In this document: positions 1-9,569 of the stretch, piece after piece
How the letters are laid out: each line of letters opens with the position of its first letter
Numbering within the stretch: the stretch's first letter is position 1
Assembly (NCBI RefSeq): GCF_004340665.1
Contig: NZ_SLWO01000002.1
Location: 524,429-573,639, forward strand
DNA: 49,211 bases
Direction: 5' to 3'
Source: Pedobacter psychrotolerans
Lineage (GTDB): Bacteria; Bacteroidota; Bacteroidia; Sphingobacteriales; Sphingobacteriaceae
The notes under the pieces: generated by a model
Told to the model about the DNA's origin: nothing
Database searches by the model: none
What the model saw: only the letters and a program-made list of their open reading frames with translations
Program-made: the position numbers and the translations under genes

Positions 1-1
1 C

Positions 2-160
2 GTTGCCTACCGCAAAGCTTATGTTGCCTACCGCAAAGCTTATGTTGCCTACTGCAAAGCTTATGTTGCTTACTGCAAAGTTTATGTTGCCTACTGCAAA
101 GCTCATGTTGCCTACCGCAAAGCTTATGTTGCCTATCGCAAAGCTTATGTTGCTTACTTG
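2..160. repeat. 21-bp tandem repeat array (7 full units plus a partial one)
   Basis: Seven consecutive 21-bp units start at 2, 23, 44, 65, 86, 107 and 128, followed by a degraded unit at 149. The consensus reads GTTGCCTACCGCAAAGCTTA plus T; units differ by 0-3 substitutions (C/T at the tenth base is commonest). There are no spacers, so this is not CRISPR. Because the period is a multiple of three, all three + frames stay open across the array and would encode heptapeptides (for example VAYRKAY). The array may extend left of the window, so a repetitive protein cannot be excluded, but no start is visible. I favour a non-coding minisatellite. Confidence 0.9.
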
Positions 161-319
161 CAACTATTAAACTTTCTTCTCCGCTTAACCTTATATATCC
201 TTAAATGCCTTATATGGTCAATAAATTTATACCATTACTATTTACAAAAGATAATTTTAAAAGGGAAGTAAATTATACTTTCCTTAGATTAACAACACTA
301 ATCTGATCATTAACAGCAG

Positions 320-350
320 ATGCCTTCAATTTTTTGGAGGCATTTTTGTT
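320..350 (+). terminator. Rho-independent terminator
   Basis: A 10-bp stem (320-329 with 334-343, one G-U pair) closes a TTTT loop and is followed by a T-run on the + strand. It would end transcription coming from left of the window, perhaps through the 21-bp array. The rest of 161-463 is AT-rich and shows no gene or clear promoter. Confidence 0.6.
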
Positions 351-463
351 TAATGGCTTTTAGAAATAAAAATCAATATTTAAGGGAGATATACGTTAAA
401 ATATTAAAGTAAATTTAGCCACCAAACATTGAACATTAGTACTAACTTATTTGTTAACAACAT

Positions 464-1351
464 ATGGACTACATAGATTACTATAAAATCCTCGATTTAA
501 AGAAAAGCGCATCAATTGACGATATAAAAAAAGCTTATCGAAAATTAGCCAGGAAATATCATCCAGATTTAAACCCGAATAATGATGAGGCCAATAAAAA
601 ATTTCAACAGATTAACGAAGCCAATGAAGTATTAAGTGATCCAGAGAAACGCAAGAAATACGATAAATATGGTAAAGACTGGCAACATGCCGATCAGCTG
701 GATGCACAACAGCAGCAACAGCGACAATACCAATCGCAAGGCGGAGGCGGTGGTTATTCTGGCGGATTTGGTGGCGAGGACTTTTCAGATTTCTTCTCTT
801 CCATGTTTGGTGGCGGTGCAGGCAGAAGCAGCAGGCAATCCCCCTTTAAAGGACAAGATTATAATGCCGATTTACAATTAAATCTTAAAGATGCATACAC
901 CACACATAAACAAACACTAACTGTAAATGGCAAACAAGTACGCATAACCATCCCGGCCGGTGTAGAAAATGGACAAAAGATAAAGCTTTCTGGTTATGGA
1001 GCACCCGGAGCCAATAATGGGCAACCCGGAGATTTATACATTAAGTTTAACATCAGCGAAGACCCTAAATTTAAACGCAAGGGTAATGATATCTACATTC
1101 AGGAAGAAATTGACCTGTACACAGCCGTTTTAGGTGGCGAAAAAATTGTAGAAACATTAAACGGTAAAGTAAAGCTTAAAATACCAGAAGGTACACAACC
1201 CGATTCAACGCTGCGTTTAAAGGGAAAAGGGTTTCCTGTTTATAAAAAAGCAGATCAGTTTGGAGATTTATATATTAAATGGCAAGTTAAACTCCCTACC
1301 AATTTGAACCAGGAGCAAAAAGAACTATTTGAAAAACTATCTAAAAGCTAA
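464..1351 (+). CDS. cbpA: DnaJ-class J-domain co-chaperone, CbpA type
   Basis: Cytosolic Hsp40 that would stimulate DnaK ATPase and deliver substrates. The J domain covers about residues 4-69 with HPD at 33-35. A Gln-rich stretch (82-92) leads into a Gly/Phe-rich linker (93-120). Two C-terminal beta-domains follow from about 130. The CxxCxGxG zinc-finger repeats of DnaJ itself are absent, which makes it a class II (CbpA/DjlA-like) protein of ordinary length, 295 aa. It overlaps the CbpM-type gene by one base, and this cbpA-cbpM pairing is the main reason for the symbol. dnaK lies about 4 kb away on the other strand. No SD is obvious before the start. Confidence 0.9.
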   Translation: MDYIDYYKILDLKKSASIDDIKKAYRKLARKYHPDLNPNNDEANKKFQQINEANEVLSDPEKRKKYDKYGKDWQHADQLDAQQQQQRQYQSQGGGGGYSGGFGGEDFSDFFSSMFGGGAGRSSRQSPFKGQDYNADLQLNLKDAYTTHKQTLTVNGKQVRITIPAGVENGQKIKLSGYGAPGANNGQPGDLYIKFNISEDPKFKRKGNDIYIQEEIDLYTAVLGGEKIVETLNGKVKLKIPEGTQPDSTLRLKGKGFPVYKKADQFGDLYIKWQVKLPTNLNQEQKELFEKLSKS

Positions 1352-1653
1352 TGATGATGAGCAATAATCTAATAGCCCTACATGATATATGTGTGTATCA
1401 TCATGTAGAGATCGATTTCATCCAATCACTCGAAGATTTCGGTCTGATTAAAACCACCACGCAAAAGAAATTAACCTTCTTAAGTTTTGATGAATTGATG
1501 AAACTAGAGCGGTATGTTCGTTTAGCTAAAGATTTAGATATTAACCTCGAAGGCTTGCACGCCATTTCGCAACTATTAAGTCAGGTAGAAACCATGCAAA
1601 ACGAAATCAGCACTTTAAAAGCCGAATTAAACCATTATAAACAGTTTAACTAA
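1351..1653 (+). CDS. cbpM: chaperone modulator CbpM-like (MerR-type HTH fold)
   Basis: 100-aa protein of the CbpM/MerR_2 type. In E. coli CbpM binds the J domain of CbpA and blocks its co-chaperone activity. The start overlaps the stop of the J-domain gene (TAATG), implying translational coupling. Three ATG codons in a row open the ORF and any could be used. The N-terminal part (about 5-60) fits a small winged-helix fold, including the segment FIQSLEDFGLI typical of the family; residues 76-97 form a short coiled coil. It is identified mainly by size, this segment and its position next to cbpA. Confidence 0.8.
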   Translation: MMMSNNLIALHDICVYHHVEIDFIQSLEDFGLIKTTTQKKLTFLSFDELMKLERYVRLAKDLDINLEGLHAISQLLSQVETMQNEISTLKAELNHYKQFN

Positions 1654-1754
1654 TAAAGCGAAAACTTTGTGCAATAAATTGTACCCGGGATGTTCCCTTA
1701 ATTACACCTATTTTTCAAGATTAGTTATTAAATTGTGCTATCAAATATAACAAC

Positions 1755-3323
1755 ATGAGTGAGTCATCTAAATTTATCGAAAAAATAAAATCATCCTATG
1801 CCCCTACCGGTTCATATATTTATTTAGGTGCAGGAATTTTAGATGGACAAGTTCACAGCGAGGCCGAAGTTAATTTATCATTAAAAATGATGAACAGACA
1901 TGGCTTAATTGCCGGGGCTACAGGAACAGGAAAAACAAGAACGCTACAGTTACTGGCAGAACAGTTATCAGATGCCGGAGTACCAGTATTTATGTTGGAT
2001 GTTAAAGGAGATTTATCCGGTTTAAATCAGCCAGGCGCAGTTAATCCTAAAATAGAAGAGCGTGCCCAGCAGTTAAACAAGCCATTCGTACCCGCTGGTT
2101 TTCCTGTAGAAATCTATTCCCTCTCTGGAAAAACAGGCGCACAAATGCGGGCAACCGTATTTGAATTTGGGCCAACACTTTTATCAAAAATATTAGACCT
2201 CAACGATACACAAGCTGGAGTAATGGCTGTTATTTTCAAATATGCTGATGATAACAAAATGCCAGTAATAGATCTGAACGATTTAAAAAAACTCGTATCT
2301 TATCTATCAGAAGGCGCAGGTGCAGCAGAAATAAAAAGCAGTTATGGCAGTATTTCTACCTCAACATCAGGTACAATTCTGAGAAAAATTGTGGCGATTG
2401 AACAGCAAGGATTGGGTGGCATGTTTGGAGAAAAATCTTTTGACATCGAAGATTTATTTGAACGTGTTGACGGAAAAGGTACCATTAGCTTACTTAACAT
2501 TGCTGATGTTCAAAATCAACCCATATTATATTCTACCTTTTTATTAAGTCTACTCGCCGAACTGTTTAGTACAATGCCCGAAGTTGGAGATTTAGATAAA
2601 CCAAAATTAGTTTTCTTTTTTGATGAAGCACATTTACTATTTAAGAATTCATCAAAGGCCTTTTTAGAACAGATTGAAACCATTATCCGACTAATCAGAT
2701 CAAAGGGAATTGGCGTATTTTTCTGCACCCAATCTCCAACTGATGTGCCAGAAAGCGTATTAGGTCAATTGGGTAACCGGGTTCAGCATGCATTAAGGGC
2801 ATTTACACCAAATGATGTAGATGCACTTAAAAAAACGGTAAACACTTATCCAAAATCTGATTTCTATGAAATAGATAAGATTTTAACCTCACTTGGTACC
2901 GGACAAGCACTCATCACTGTTTTAAATGAAAAAGGAATCCCCACTGAAGTTTCAGCAACTATGCTTACTCCTCCACGTGCCACAATGGGTCCTTTAACAT
3001 CTGTTGACTTTGAGAAGTTAATACAGAGCAGTCAGATGTTCACCAAGTATAAGGACTTAATTGACCCTGAAAGTGCCTATGAAATTTTAACAAAAAGAAT
3101 AAATGATCAGGCGGCAGCAGCAGAACAAGAAAAGCAGGAAAAAGAGTTGCAAAAAAAAGAAATACAAGACAATAAGGCCAAACCTGGAGAAAAAAGCTTG
3201 GTAGAACAGGTAATGGGTGCAACAATCACTCGCCAAATTGGCAAAGAAATTGTTAGAGGTATATTCGGAATGCTAACCGGCAAGAAAACCAGATCTAAAA
3301 CCGGTGGTCTTTTTGGTTTTTAA
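1755..3323 (+). CDS. HerA/YjgR-like ATPase (DUF853)
   Basis: 522-aa P-loop ATPase of the HerA-FtsK superfamily, YjgR (DUF853) branch. The Walker A motif GATGTGKT is at 54-61 and Walker B (FFFDEAH) is around 287-293. A further conserved segment, FFCTQSP, follows. The C-terminus (about 450-522) is rich in Lys, Glu and Gln and ends in a Gly-containing tail. HerA proteins are hexameric DNA pumps working with NurA in archaea; the bacterial YjgR role is unknown and no nuclease gene is adjacent here. It sits 101 bp after cbpM and may be a separate unit. Confidence 0.85.
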   Translation: MSESSKFIEKIKSSYAPTGSYIYLGAGILDGQVHSEAEVNLSLKMMNRHGLIAGATGTGKTRTLQLLAEQLSDAGVPVFMLDVKGDLSGLNQPGAVNPKIEERAQQLNKPFVPAGFPVEIYSLSGKTGAQMRATVFEFGPTLLSKILDLNDTQAGVMAVIFKYADDNKMPVIDLNDLKKLVSYLSEGAGAAEIKSSYGSISTSTSGTILRKIVAIEQQGLGGMFGEKSFDIEDLFERVDGKGTISLLNIADVQNQPILYSTFLLSLLAELFSTMPEVGDLDKPKLVFFFDEAHLLFKNSSKAFLEQIETIIRLIRSKGIGVFFCTQSPTDVPESVLGQLGNRVQHALRAFTPNDVDALKKTVNTYPKSDFYEIDKILTSLGTGQALITVLNEKGIPTEVSATMLTPPRATMGPLTSVDFEKLIQSSQMFTKYKDLIDPESAYEILTKRINDQAAAAEQEKQEKELQKKEIQDNKAKPGEKSLVEQVMGATITRQIGKEIVRGIFGMLTGKKTRSKTGGLFGF

Positions 3324-3382
3324 TCCCTCTCAATAATCAACATTAATACAATAACATTTAACGCTCCATTAATTTTTATAAG

Positions 3383-4282
3383 ATGAAACCTACACTATTG
3401 ATATTGGCTGCTGGGATGGCAAGCCGCTATGGAAGTATGAAACAGATTGATGGCTTTGGCCCAAATGGCGAAACCATCATCGATTATTCCATATATGACG
3501 CAATCAATGCCGGATTCGGCAAAGTTGTATTTATTATTAAAGAAGAATTTGTAGATAATTTTAAATCTATTTTTGAGCCAAAATTAAATGGCAGAATAGA
3601 AACAGAATATGTTTTTCAAAATTTCGACTTAAAACAATTCGGCATAGACGAAGAAATTTATAGAGAAAAACCATGGGGAACTGCGCATGCAATTCTATCA
3701 GGAAGAAATGTAATTAAAGAGCCTTTCTGTGTCATCAATGCCGACGATTATTATGGTTTTGATGCCTTTCAAAAAATGGCTGATTTCTTAAATACAGAAG
3801 CTAACGACACCAATTATTCTATTATAGGCTACGAAATTGGTAAGACGCTATCTGAATTTGGTTCAGTATCAAGAGGTGTTTGTAAAGTAGACGAATCTGG
3901 TAACTTATCAGAAATTGTAGAACGTACAAAGGTTTATCCAAAAGATGGAAAGATTTTCTACGAAGAAGATGGCGAAGAATTTCCATTAGACTTCAGTACA
4001 CCAGTGTCGATGAATTTCTGGGGTTTTACTCCAGCAGTTTTCAAAATTACAGAAGGCTTGTTTAAAGAGTTTGCAATGGCAAATAAAGACAAACCTAAAG
4101 CAGAATTTTTTATTCCCCTAATTGGCGAAAATCTGGTAAGAAATAATACAGCCACTTTTAAAGTAGTTCCAACATCCAATAAATGGTTTGGCGTAACTTA
4201 TAAAGAAGATAAACCATACGTTCAGGATTCTATTAACCAATTGGTTAAAAACGGAACCTATCCTGAAAAGTTATGGAGCTAA
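3383..4282 (+). CDS. nucleotidyltransferase (NDP-sugar pyrophosphorylase-like)
   Basis: 299-aa GT-A fold sugar-1-phosphate nucleotidyltransferase. The N-terminus LILAAGMASRYGSMKQ (6-21) is a divergent form of the LAAGxGxR...K nucleotide-binding loop. KPWGTAHAIL (96-105) resembles the substrate loop, and NADDYYG (119-125) carries the metal-binding Asp. The gene overlaps the downstream kinase by 10 bp, so the two are co-translated. I infer that it activates the sugar-1-phosphate made by that kinase, probably a HexNAc-1-phosphate with UTP; substrate and nucleotide are not proven by the sequence. Confidence 0.8.
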   Translation: MKPTLLILAAGMASRYGSMKQIDGFGPNGETIIDYSIYDAINAGFGKVVFIIKEEFVDNFKSIFEPKLNGRIETEYVFQNFDLKQFGIDEEIYREKPWGTAHAILSGRNVIKEPFCVINADDYYGFDAFQKMADFLNTEANDTNYSIIGYEIGKTLSEFGSVSRGVCKVDESGNLSEIVERTKVYPKDGKIFYEEDGEEFPLDFSTPVSMNFWGFTPAVFKITEGLFKEFAMANKDKPKAEFFIPLIGENLVRNNTATFKVVPTSNKWFGVTYKEDKPYVQDSINQLVKNGTYPEKLWS

Positions 4283-5346
4283 ATTTAAATGCTGAAGTTT
4301 TACAAGCTTACGGATATACTTCAGAAAATATAAACATTAATCAGATAGGTACGGGTTTAATTAACCGTACCTATTTGCTATCACCTGTATTTGAAGAAAA
4401 TAAATTCATCCTTCAAAACATCAATACCAGTGTTTTTAAGCATCCGCAAAGCATTGCCGGCAACCTTAAATTAATTGGAAATTACCTGGCAACAAACTAC
4501 CCGGATTACCTCTTTATCAAACCTGTTTCTACCATTAGCGGCGAAGAAATGGCTTTTGTAAATGGCGAATATTGGAGGTTATTACCTTACATACCCCATA
4601 CCGTTTCTTTAGAAGTATTAAATGAGCCACAACAAGCTTATGAAGCAGCAAAGCAATTTGCAAAGTTAAGCCGCCTGTTAGCCGATTTTGAGACCACCAC
4701 GCTTCAAGAAACCATACCTGGATTCCATAATTTAAGCCTGCGTGTAGATCAGTTTCAGGATGCCTTAAAACTAGCCTCTCCTGAACTAAAGACCATAGCC
4801 AAACAGCAAATTGACGATGCCAACTCACAAAAACACCTGCTAGATTATTTCAATTCTTATAGCCACCGGAAAGACTTCCCCAACCGTGTGATGCATCATG
4901 ACACCAAAATAAGTAATGTACTTTTAGATGCAGAAACTTTTAAAGGCATTTGTGTAATCGATTTAGACACCATCATGCCAGGCAAATTCATTTCAGATTT
5001 GGGTGATATGATGCGTACCTATCTATGTGCCTTCTCTGAAAATGAAACCGATTTAGGCAAAATCAACATTCGGTTACCCTATTTCGAGGCAATGATTAAA
5101 GCTTATCTTTCAGAAATGAAAAGCATTTTAACCGAAACAGAAAAGGAGCTGATTTTATTTTCAGGCAAATACATGATCTATATGCAGGCCATACGCTTCT
5201 TAACTGATTTTTTAAACGGGAATATTTATTATCCGGTGAGTTACTCTACTCAAAATCTAGACCGGGCTAAAAACCAGTTTAAATTACTGCATGAATTATC
5301 CGTAAACGAAAAAGAATTACAGGATATTATTGAATCAAATCTATAA
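4273..5346 (+). CDS. APH-fold sugar kinase, NahK-like (N-acetylhexosamine 1-kinase candidate)
   Basis: 357-aa phosphotransferase of the aminoglycoside phosphotransferase/NahK superfamily. The catalytic loop HHDTKISN (208-215) supplies the HxD Asp and the metal-binding Asn. The DFG-equivalent is IDLDT (229-233). GTGLINRTYLL near residue 27 is the nucleotide-binding beta-hairpin. NahK phosphorylates GlcNAc/GalNAc at C1. The overlap with a sugar nucleotidyltransferase supports a sugar kinase rather than drug resistance. Homologues in Bacteroidota are sometimes labelled mucin desulfatase, which the motifs do not support. It ends before a terminator shared with dnaK. Confidence 0.75.
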   Translation: MELNLNAEVLQAYGYTSENININQIGTGLINRTYLLSPVFEENKFILQNINTSVFKHPQSIAGNLKLIGNYLATNYPDYLFIKPVSTISGEEMAFVNGEYWRLLPYIPHTVSLEVLNEPQQAYEAAKQFAKLSRLLADFETTTLQETIPGFHNLSLRVDQFQDALKLASPELKTIAKQQIDDANSQKHLLDYFNSYSHRKDFPNRVMHHDTKISNVLLDAETFKGICVIDLDTIMPGKFISDLGDMMRTYLCAFSENETDLGKINIRLPYFEAMIKAYLSEMKSILTETEKELILFSGKYMIYMQAIRFLTDFLNGNIYYPVSYSTQNLDRAKNQFKLLHELSVNEKELQDIIESNL

Positions 5347-5357
5347 GGTTTCTTTTA

Positions 5358-5421
5358 AGAGTTGACAACTTTCTTTTCAATCTGCTATTTAAAGTTGTCA
5401 ACGCTATAAATTGTCAACTCT
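5358..5421. repeat. nested inverted repeats
   Basis: A 12-bp perfect inverted repeat (5361-5372 with 5391-5402) overlaps an alternative 11-bp pairing (5358-5368 with 5411-5421). All are built on the word GTTGACAA. It lies between the kinase stop and the terminator, so it is in the 3-prime UTR of the + unit. Confidence 0.7.
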
Positions 5422-5429
5422 ACAAACCA

Positions 5430-5465
5430 AAAAAGCGTTTCTGAACTTAATCAGAAACGCTTTTT
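5430..5465. terminator. bidirectional terminator between kinase gene and dnaK
   Basis: A perfect 15-bp stem (5430-5444 with 5451-5465) with loop ACTTAA has an A-run at its left end and a T-run at its right end. It can therefore end transcription on both strands: the + unit 3383-5346 and the - strand dnaK. Confidence 0.85.
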
Positions 5466-5508
5466 ATATACTCCTAAGACTTGCGAATCAGGACTTTAGA
5501 CTCAAGAC

Positions 5509-7419
5509 TTATTTCTTATCGTCTTCTTTTACTTCTTCAAAATCAACGTCAGTAACATTATCGCCACCACCTTGAGGTTGAGCATCAGCTTGTGGCTGCT
5601 CACCACCTTGAGGCTGACCGCCATCTTTGTACATTTCCTCAGATGCCGCATTCCATGCATTTTGCAATTCAGCTTGCGCTGCATCGATATCTGCAAAGTT
5701 ACGTGACAAGTGAGCTGCTTTTAATTTCTCTAAACCAGATTCGATTGGCGCTTTTTTATCAGCAGATAATTTATCACCAAATTCTTTCAATTGTTTTTCA
5801 GTAGAGAAGATTAAAGCATCAGCACCGTTAATTTTATCAGCTTCTTCTTTTTGTTTAGCATCATCAGCTGCATTAGCTTCTGCTTCTTCTTTCATTTTTT
5901 TGATCTCAGCATCAGTTAAACCTGAAGAAGCTTCGATACGGATTTTTTGCTCTTTACCAGTAGCTTTATCTTTTGCACTTACGTGTAAGATACCGTTAGC
6001 ATCAATATCGAAAGATACTTCTACCTGAGGCACACCACGAGGTGCTGGTGGAATACCATCTAAAATGAAACGACCAATTGTACGGTTTTGATTAGCCATT
6101 GGGCGTTCACCTTGTAAAATATGGATTTCTACTGAAGGCTGGTTATCAGCTGCGGTAGAGAAAGTCTCTGATTTTTTAGTTGGGATAGTCGTGTTAGACT
6201 CAATTAATTTAGTCATTACACCACCCATAGTTTCGATACCTAATGATAAAGGAGTAACGTCTAATAACAATACGTCTTTTACATCACCAGTTAACACACC
6301 ACCTTGAATAGCAGCACCAATAGCCACAACCTCATCAGGGTTAACACCTTTACTTGGCTCTTTACCAAAGAAAGCTTTAACTGCATCCTGAATAGCAGGA
6401 ATACGAGTTGAACCACCTACTAAGATAATTTCATCGATATCGCTTGTGCTTAAACCAGCATTTTTCAATGCAGATTTACAAGGCTCAATAGTACGTTTGA
6501 TTAAGCTATCAGCCAATTGCTCAAATTTAGCACGAGATAATGTACGCACTAAGTGTTTTGGGCCACTAGCATCAGCAGTAATATATGGCAAGTTAATTTC
6601 AGTAGAAGTTGTGCTTGATAATTCAATTTTAGCTTTCTCAGCAGCTTCTTTTAAACGTTGTAATGCCATTGGATCTTTCGCAAGGTCCATGCTGTTTTCT
6701 GATTTAAATTCATCAGTTAACCAATCGATAATAATGTGGTCAAAGTCATCACCACCTAAGTGCGTATCACCATCAGTAGATTTTACTTCGAAAACGCCAT
6801 CACCTAATTCCAATACAGAAACGTCATGCGTACCACCACCACAGTCAAACACAACAATTTTCATGTCTTTGTGTGCTTTATCTAAACCATAAGCTAAAGC
6901 AGCTGCAGTAGGCTCGTTGATGATACGTTTTACAGTTAAACCTGCAATTTCTCCAGCTTCTTTAGTCGCCTGACGTTGTGCATCGTTAAAATAAGCTGGC
7001 ACAGTAATTACTGCTTCAGTAACTTCCTGACCCAAGAAATCTTCAGCAGTTTTTTTCATTTTCTGCAAAATCATTGCAGAGATCTCTTGTGGAGTATATT
7101 TTCTGTCGTCGATTTCAACACGTGGCGTGTTGTTATCACCTTTAACAACTTTATAAGGTACACGTCCAGCTTCTTTCGCACTTTCGTCGTAGCTGTTACC
7201 CATAAAGCGTTTAATCGAATATATCGTTTTTGTTGGGTTGGTTATAGCCTGACGTTTAGCAGGCTCGCCAACTTTACGCTCACCGTTTTCTGCAAAAGCA
7301 ACAATAGACGGTGTAGTACGTTTACCCTCACTGTTAGCGATAACTACAGGCTCGTTGCCCTCCATTACGCTCACGCAAGAGTTTGTTGTTCCTAAGTCTA
7401 TTCCAATAATTTTTCCCAT
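5509..7419 (-). CDS. dnaK: molecular chaperone DnaK (Hsp70)
   Basis: 636-aa Hsp70, full length. The nucleotide-binding domain opens with [11 protein letters not shown]; the second phosphate loop reads GGGTHDVS, with His where many proteobacterial homologues have Phe. The substrate-binding domain follows from about residue 385, including [14 protein letters not shown]. The helical lid ends in a Gln/Gly-rich linker and an acidic tail ([15 protein letters not shown]). It works with a J protein and GrpE in the cytosol; a CbpA-type partner is 4 kb away, but grpE and dnaJ proper are not adjacent. It is monocistronic here. No CIRCE element is visible upstream. Confidence 0.98.
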   Translation of the reverse strand: MGKIIGIDLGTTNSCVSVMEGNEPVVIANSEGKRTTPSIVAFAENGERKVGEPAKRQAITNPTKTIYSIKRFMGNSYDESAKEAGRVPYKVVKGDNNTPRVEIDDRKYTPQEISAMILQKMKKTAEDFLGQEVTEAVITVPAYFNDAQRQATKEAGEIAGLTVKRIINEPTAAALAYGLDKAHKDMKIVVFDCGGGTHDVSVLELGDGVFEVKSTDGDTHLGGDDFDHIIIDWLTDEFKSENSMDLAKDPMALQRLKEAAEKAKIELSSTTSTEINLPYITADASGPKHLVRTLSRAKFEQLADSLIKRTIEPCKSALKNAGLSTSDIDEIILVGGSTRIPAIQDAVKAFFGKEPSKGVNPDEVVAIGAAIQGGVLTGDVKDVLLLDVTPLSLGIETMGGVMTKLIESNTTIPTKKSETFSTAADNQPSVEIHILQGERPMANQNRTIGRFILDGIPPAPRGVPQVEVSFDIDANGILHVSAKDKATGKEQKIRIEASSGLTDAEIKKMKEEAEANAADDAKQKEEADKINGADALIFSTEKQLKEFGDKLSADKKAPIESGLEKLKAAHLSRNFADIDAAQAELQNAWNAASEEMYKDGGQPQGGEQPQADAQPQGGGDNVTDVDFEEVKEDDKK

Positions 7420-7813
7420 TGTATTTATGTTTTTCTTTCTTTTATTATTCTAATTTCTAGCTATTAAACAATGCTTGTGCCAATTGCCTTTTGGCAGAAA
7501 ATATCGTCAAAAGACTGATAAAATGTAAAAAAGGAGACTAAAGTTTACTGACAGCATGACAGAAAAGAACTAAAAGATCAAAACTGAAATACCAGTCCCG
7601 ATTACCAAATTTTATTGCAATAAGTTGAAAATTATGTTAAAATTAAATTAGAGACACTTCCCTCGCTAAATGCAATAGCATTATAAACTAAGGCTGATAC
7701 TATGAAATCTAATTAGTGCCTTCTAGGCACATGACCAGAGAGATTAGCTATAATAAAAATCAACAATGATATTTCGCAATTTATTGTATCTTCAATAAAT
7801 AAACCAATACATC
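7420..7813. other. intergenic region between divergent dnaK and DUF1304 genes
   Basis: 394 bp, AT-rich. It must hold the dnaK promoter (- strand) and that of the + strand gene. I found no exact TAnnTTTG box for dnaK, no CIRCE, and no gene. TATCTTCA at 7787-7794 is an imperfect -7 box for the + gene. Two small hairpins (TGCC-TTTT-GGCA near 7486-7497, and GTGCC-TTCTA-GGCAC near 7717-7731) are weak. Confidence 0.5.
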
Positions 7814-8173
7814 ATGCAATTAGCTGCACAAATTATGATCGGCCTGGTCGCCGCCATTCACATTTATATTTTATGGTTAGAAATGTTCGCCTGGACAACT
7901 AAAGCACCAAAGGTTTTCAAAACCATACCTGCAGATCTTTTTCTACCTACAAAAACATTAGCAGCAAACCAAGGATTGTACAATGGTTTTCTGGCAGCTG
8001 GATTAATCTGGTCATTATGTATCAGTGATCATCAATGGAAAATTTATGTAGCTATCTTTTTCTTATGCTGCGTAATCGTTGCCGGCATTTATGGAGCAGC
8101 AACTGCAAGTAAGAAGATTCTTTATGTGCAATCCATCCCGGCATTAATCGCATTAATCTTATTACACCTGTAA
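7814..8173 (+). CDS. DUF1304 family integral membrane protein
   Basis: 119-aa protein with about four hydrophobic helices (roughly 4-24, 53-72, 77-96, 101-118), matching the usual size and layout of DUF1304 proteins. The first helix carries the family-like pattern HIYILWLEMFAW, followed by PxxxLxxNQGLYNGFLA at about 47-67. Function is unknown for the family. It stands alone between divergent dnaK and a convergent methyltransferase gene. Confidence 0.85.
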   Translation: MQLAAQIMIGLVAAIHIYILWLEMFAWTTKAPKVFKTIPADLFLPTKTLAANQGLYNGFLAAGLIWSLCISDHQWKIYVAIFFLCCVIVAGIYGAATASKKILYVQSIPALIALILLHL

Positions 8174-8257
8174 CCATCAGTGGGTATTGCCGTAAATAAG
8201 GGATTAACCTCTATTTCTGCTTTAGTTTTACCTTAAACTCTGCGCTTCTATGAAGAA

Positions 8258-8340
8258 CTTAGCGTTCTTGGCGGTTAAACTAAAACCCCAACCTTTTTAT
8301 ACTTTATTTAGCCTGAAGCTTTGCGGTTCTTTGCGGTTAA
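8258..8340. repeat. two copies of a GCGGTTAA-type intergenic repeat
   Basis: Two related words of about 22 bp lie at 8258-8279 and 8319-8340. Both end in GCGGTTAA and contain TTCTTxGCGG. They fill the gap between the convergent DUF1304 and methyltransferase genes; the second copy abuts the methyltransferase stop codon. They resemble dispersed intergenic words common in Bacteroidota genomes. Confidence 0.5.
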
Positions 8341-8341
8341 T

Positions 8342-9547
8342 TTACAACTCCAACAATCTTTCTAAATGATGATAGCCAATCCCAAAGTATGCTTTACTCG
8401 CTTTAATCTTTTGTAAAATCTCCGCTTGTCTTTCGCTTTCAGCTTTAGTCTTTAAGCTTTCACCTCTTTTAACCCCAACAACAAGTACATTCTTCGGTGT
8501 GTGTACATCTGATATAAATTCAAATACTTTAGTTTTATAACCAAAGTATTCCAAAATTAAAGCACGGATACCGTCCGTAACCATTTCAGCCTGACGCTCC
8601 AGAAAAATCCCATGTTTAGTTAAAAACGAAACGTCATTTTTAACTTTATTTTTTTCTATTTCTCTTCTGATCTGTTTATGGCAACATGGCGCGACGACAA
8701 TCAATTCGGCATTAGCCTTAATTCCTTTAAAAATGGCATCATCAGTTGCCGTGTCGCAGGCATGAAGCGCAATTAATAAATTCACATCCTTGGCATCATA
8801 ATCTTCAATCGTTCCCTGAACAAAATCCAATTGATCAAATGAAGATTTCTTTGCTACCTCATTACACAAATCAACCATGTCCTGGCGATATTCTACACCA
8901 ATCACCTCAGACTCCAATTTAAGAACGGAATGAAGATAATCATACAAAGCAAAGGTTAAATAACCTTTACCTGATCCCATATCAGCAACTTTCTTAATTG
9001 TTCCCTCAGGCAACTCTTTAATCAGCGCACTTAAAATTTCAATGTAATGGTTAATCTGACGGAATTTATCCTGTGCATTTTTATATACTTTACCCTCAGT
9101 GTCGGTAATTTTTAATTCATTTAAGTAAGATTTTGAATCTGGTTTAATTAATCTTTCTTTCGCTTTATCGTGACTATCTGCCGGAACTTCTTTAATAGAT
9201 GCATTTATTTCTCTGATTACAATCTTTCCGTTATTTAATTCTTCAAAAATTAAATCATTTGCAGTTGTAAACAGTGTAGCTATTTTGAATCCATTTTGCA
9301 TGTATTCTGCTATTAAATTAATCGCTTCATCCGAATTAAAATTTTTAACTACATCTCTTGTTTTGTACCGGAAAGTAAAGGCAAATTTTTCCTCTCGCCT
9401 GATCACAACTTTACGAACCAGTATTTGTTTCAAAGCTTCTTCTGTCCCCTTGTAATTTCCTAAGGAAATTTTAACAAAATTTCTTTCGTTTAAACTAACT
9501 TCTAGAGCAGAAATAAATTGAGCAATGTGTTCGGAAAATACCATCAT
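8342..9547 (-). CDS. class I SAM-dependent methyltransferase (Methyltransf_32-like)
   Basis: 401-aa methyltransferase. Residues 1-130 form an uncharacterised N-terminal part. Motif I (SAM binding) is VADMGSGKGYLTFAL at 187-201, with an acidic motif II residue near GVEYR (217-221). ALHACDTATD (260-269) and APCCHKQ (286-292) are hallmarks of the Methyltransf_32 group, which includes eukaryotic METTL25/GSTCD-like proteins. The substrate is unknown; an RNA or protein target is plausible but not shown. Two ATGs open the ORF (9547 and 9544). A -7 promoter box lies 14 bp upstream. Confidence 0.8.
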   Translation of the reverse strand: MMVFSEHIAQFISALEVSLNERNFVKISLGNYKGTEEALKQILVRKVVIRREEKFAFTFRYKTRDVVKNFNSDEAINLIAEYMQNGFKIATLFTTANDLIFEELNNGKIVIREINASIKEVPADSHDKAKERLIKPDSKSYLNELKITDTEGKVYKNAQDKFRQINHYIEILSALIKELPEGTIKKVADMGSGKGYLTFALYDYLHSVLKLESEVIGVEYRQDMVDLCNEVAKKSSFDQLDFVQGTIEDYDAKDVNLLIALHACDTATDDAIFKGIKANAELIVVAPCCHKQIRREIEKNKVKNDVSFLTKHGIFLERQAEMVTDGIRALILEYFGYKTKVFEFISDVHTPKNVLVVGVKRGESLKTKAESERQAEILQKIKASKAYFGIGYHHLERLLEL

Positions 9548-9561
9548 TAAAATTTAAAACT

Positions 9562-9569
9562 CAAAGATA
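9562..9569 (-). promoter_or_regulatory. candidate -7 box for the methyltransferase gene
   Basis: On the - strand this reads TATCTTTG, an exact match to the Bacteroidota TAnnTTTG element, ending 14 bp before the start codon. No good -33 TTTG was found at 19-21 bp, so confidence is limited. Confidence 0.4.

Noticed and set aside
2..160. Possible CRISPR array
   Set aside because: Units are directly adjacent without spacers, and no cas genes are present.
5592..7395. Several + strand open frames across dnaK
   Set aside because: Antisense shadows of dnaK with no start context or family similarity.
7420..7813. CIRCE or heat-shock promoter for dnaK
   Set aside because: No TTAGCACTC inverted repeat and no exact Bacteroidota promoter could be found.
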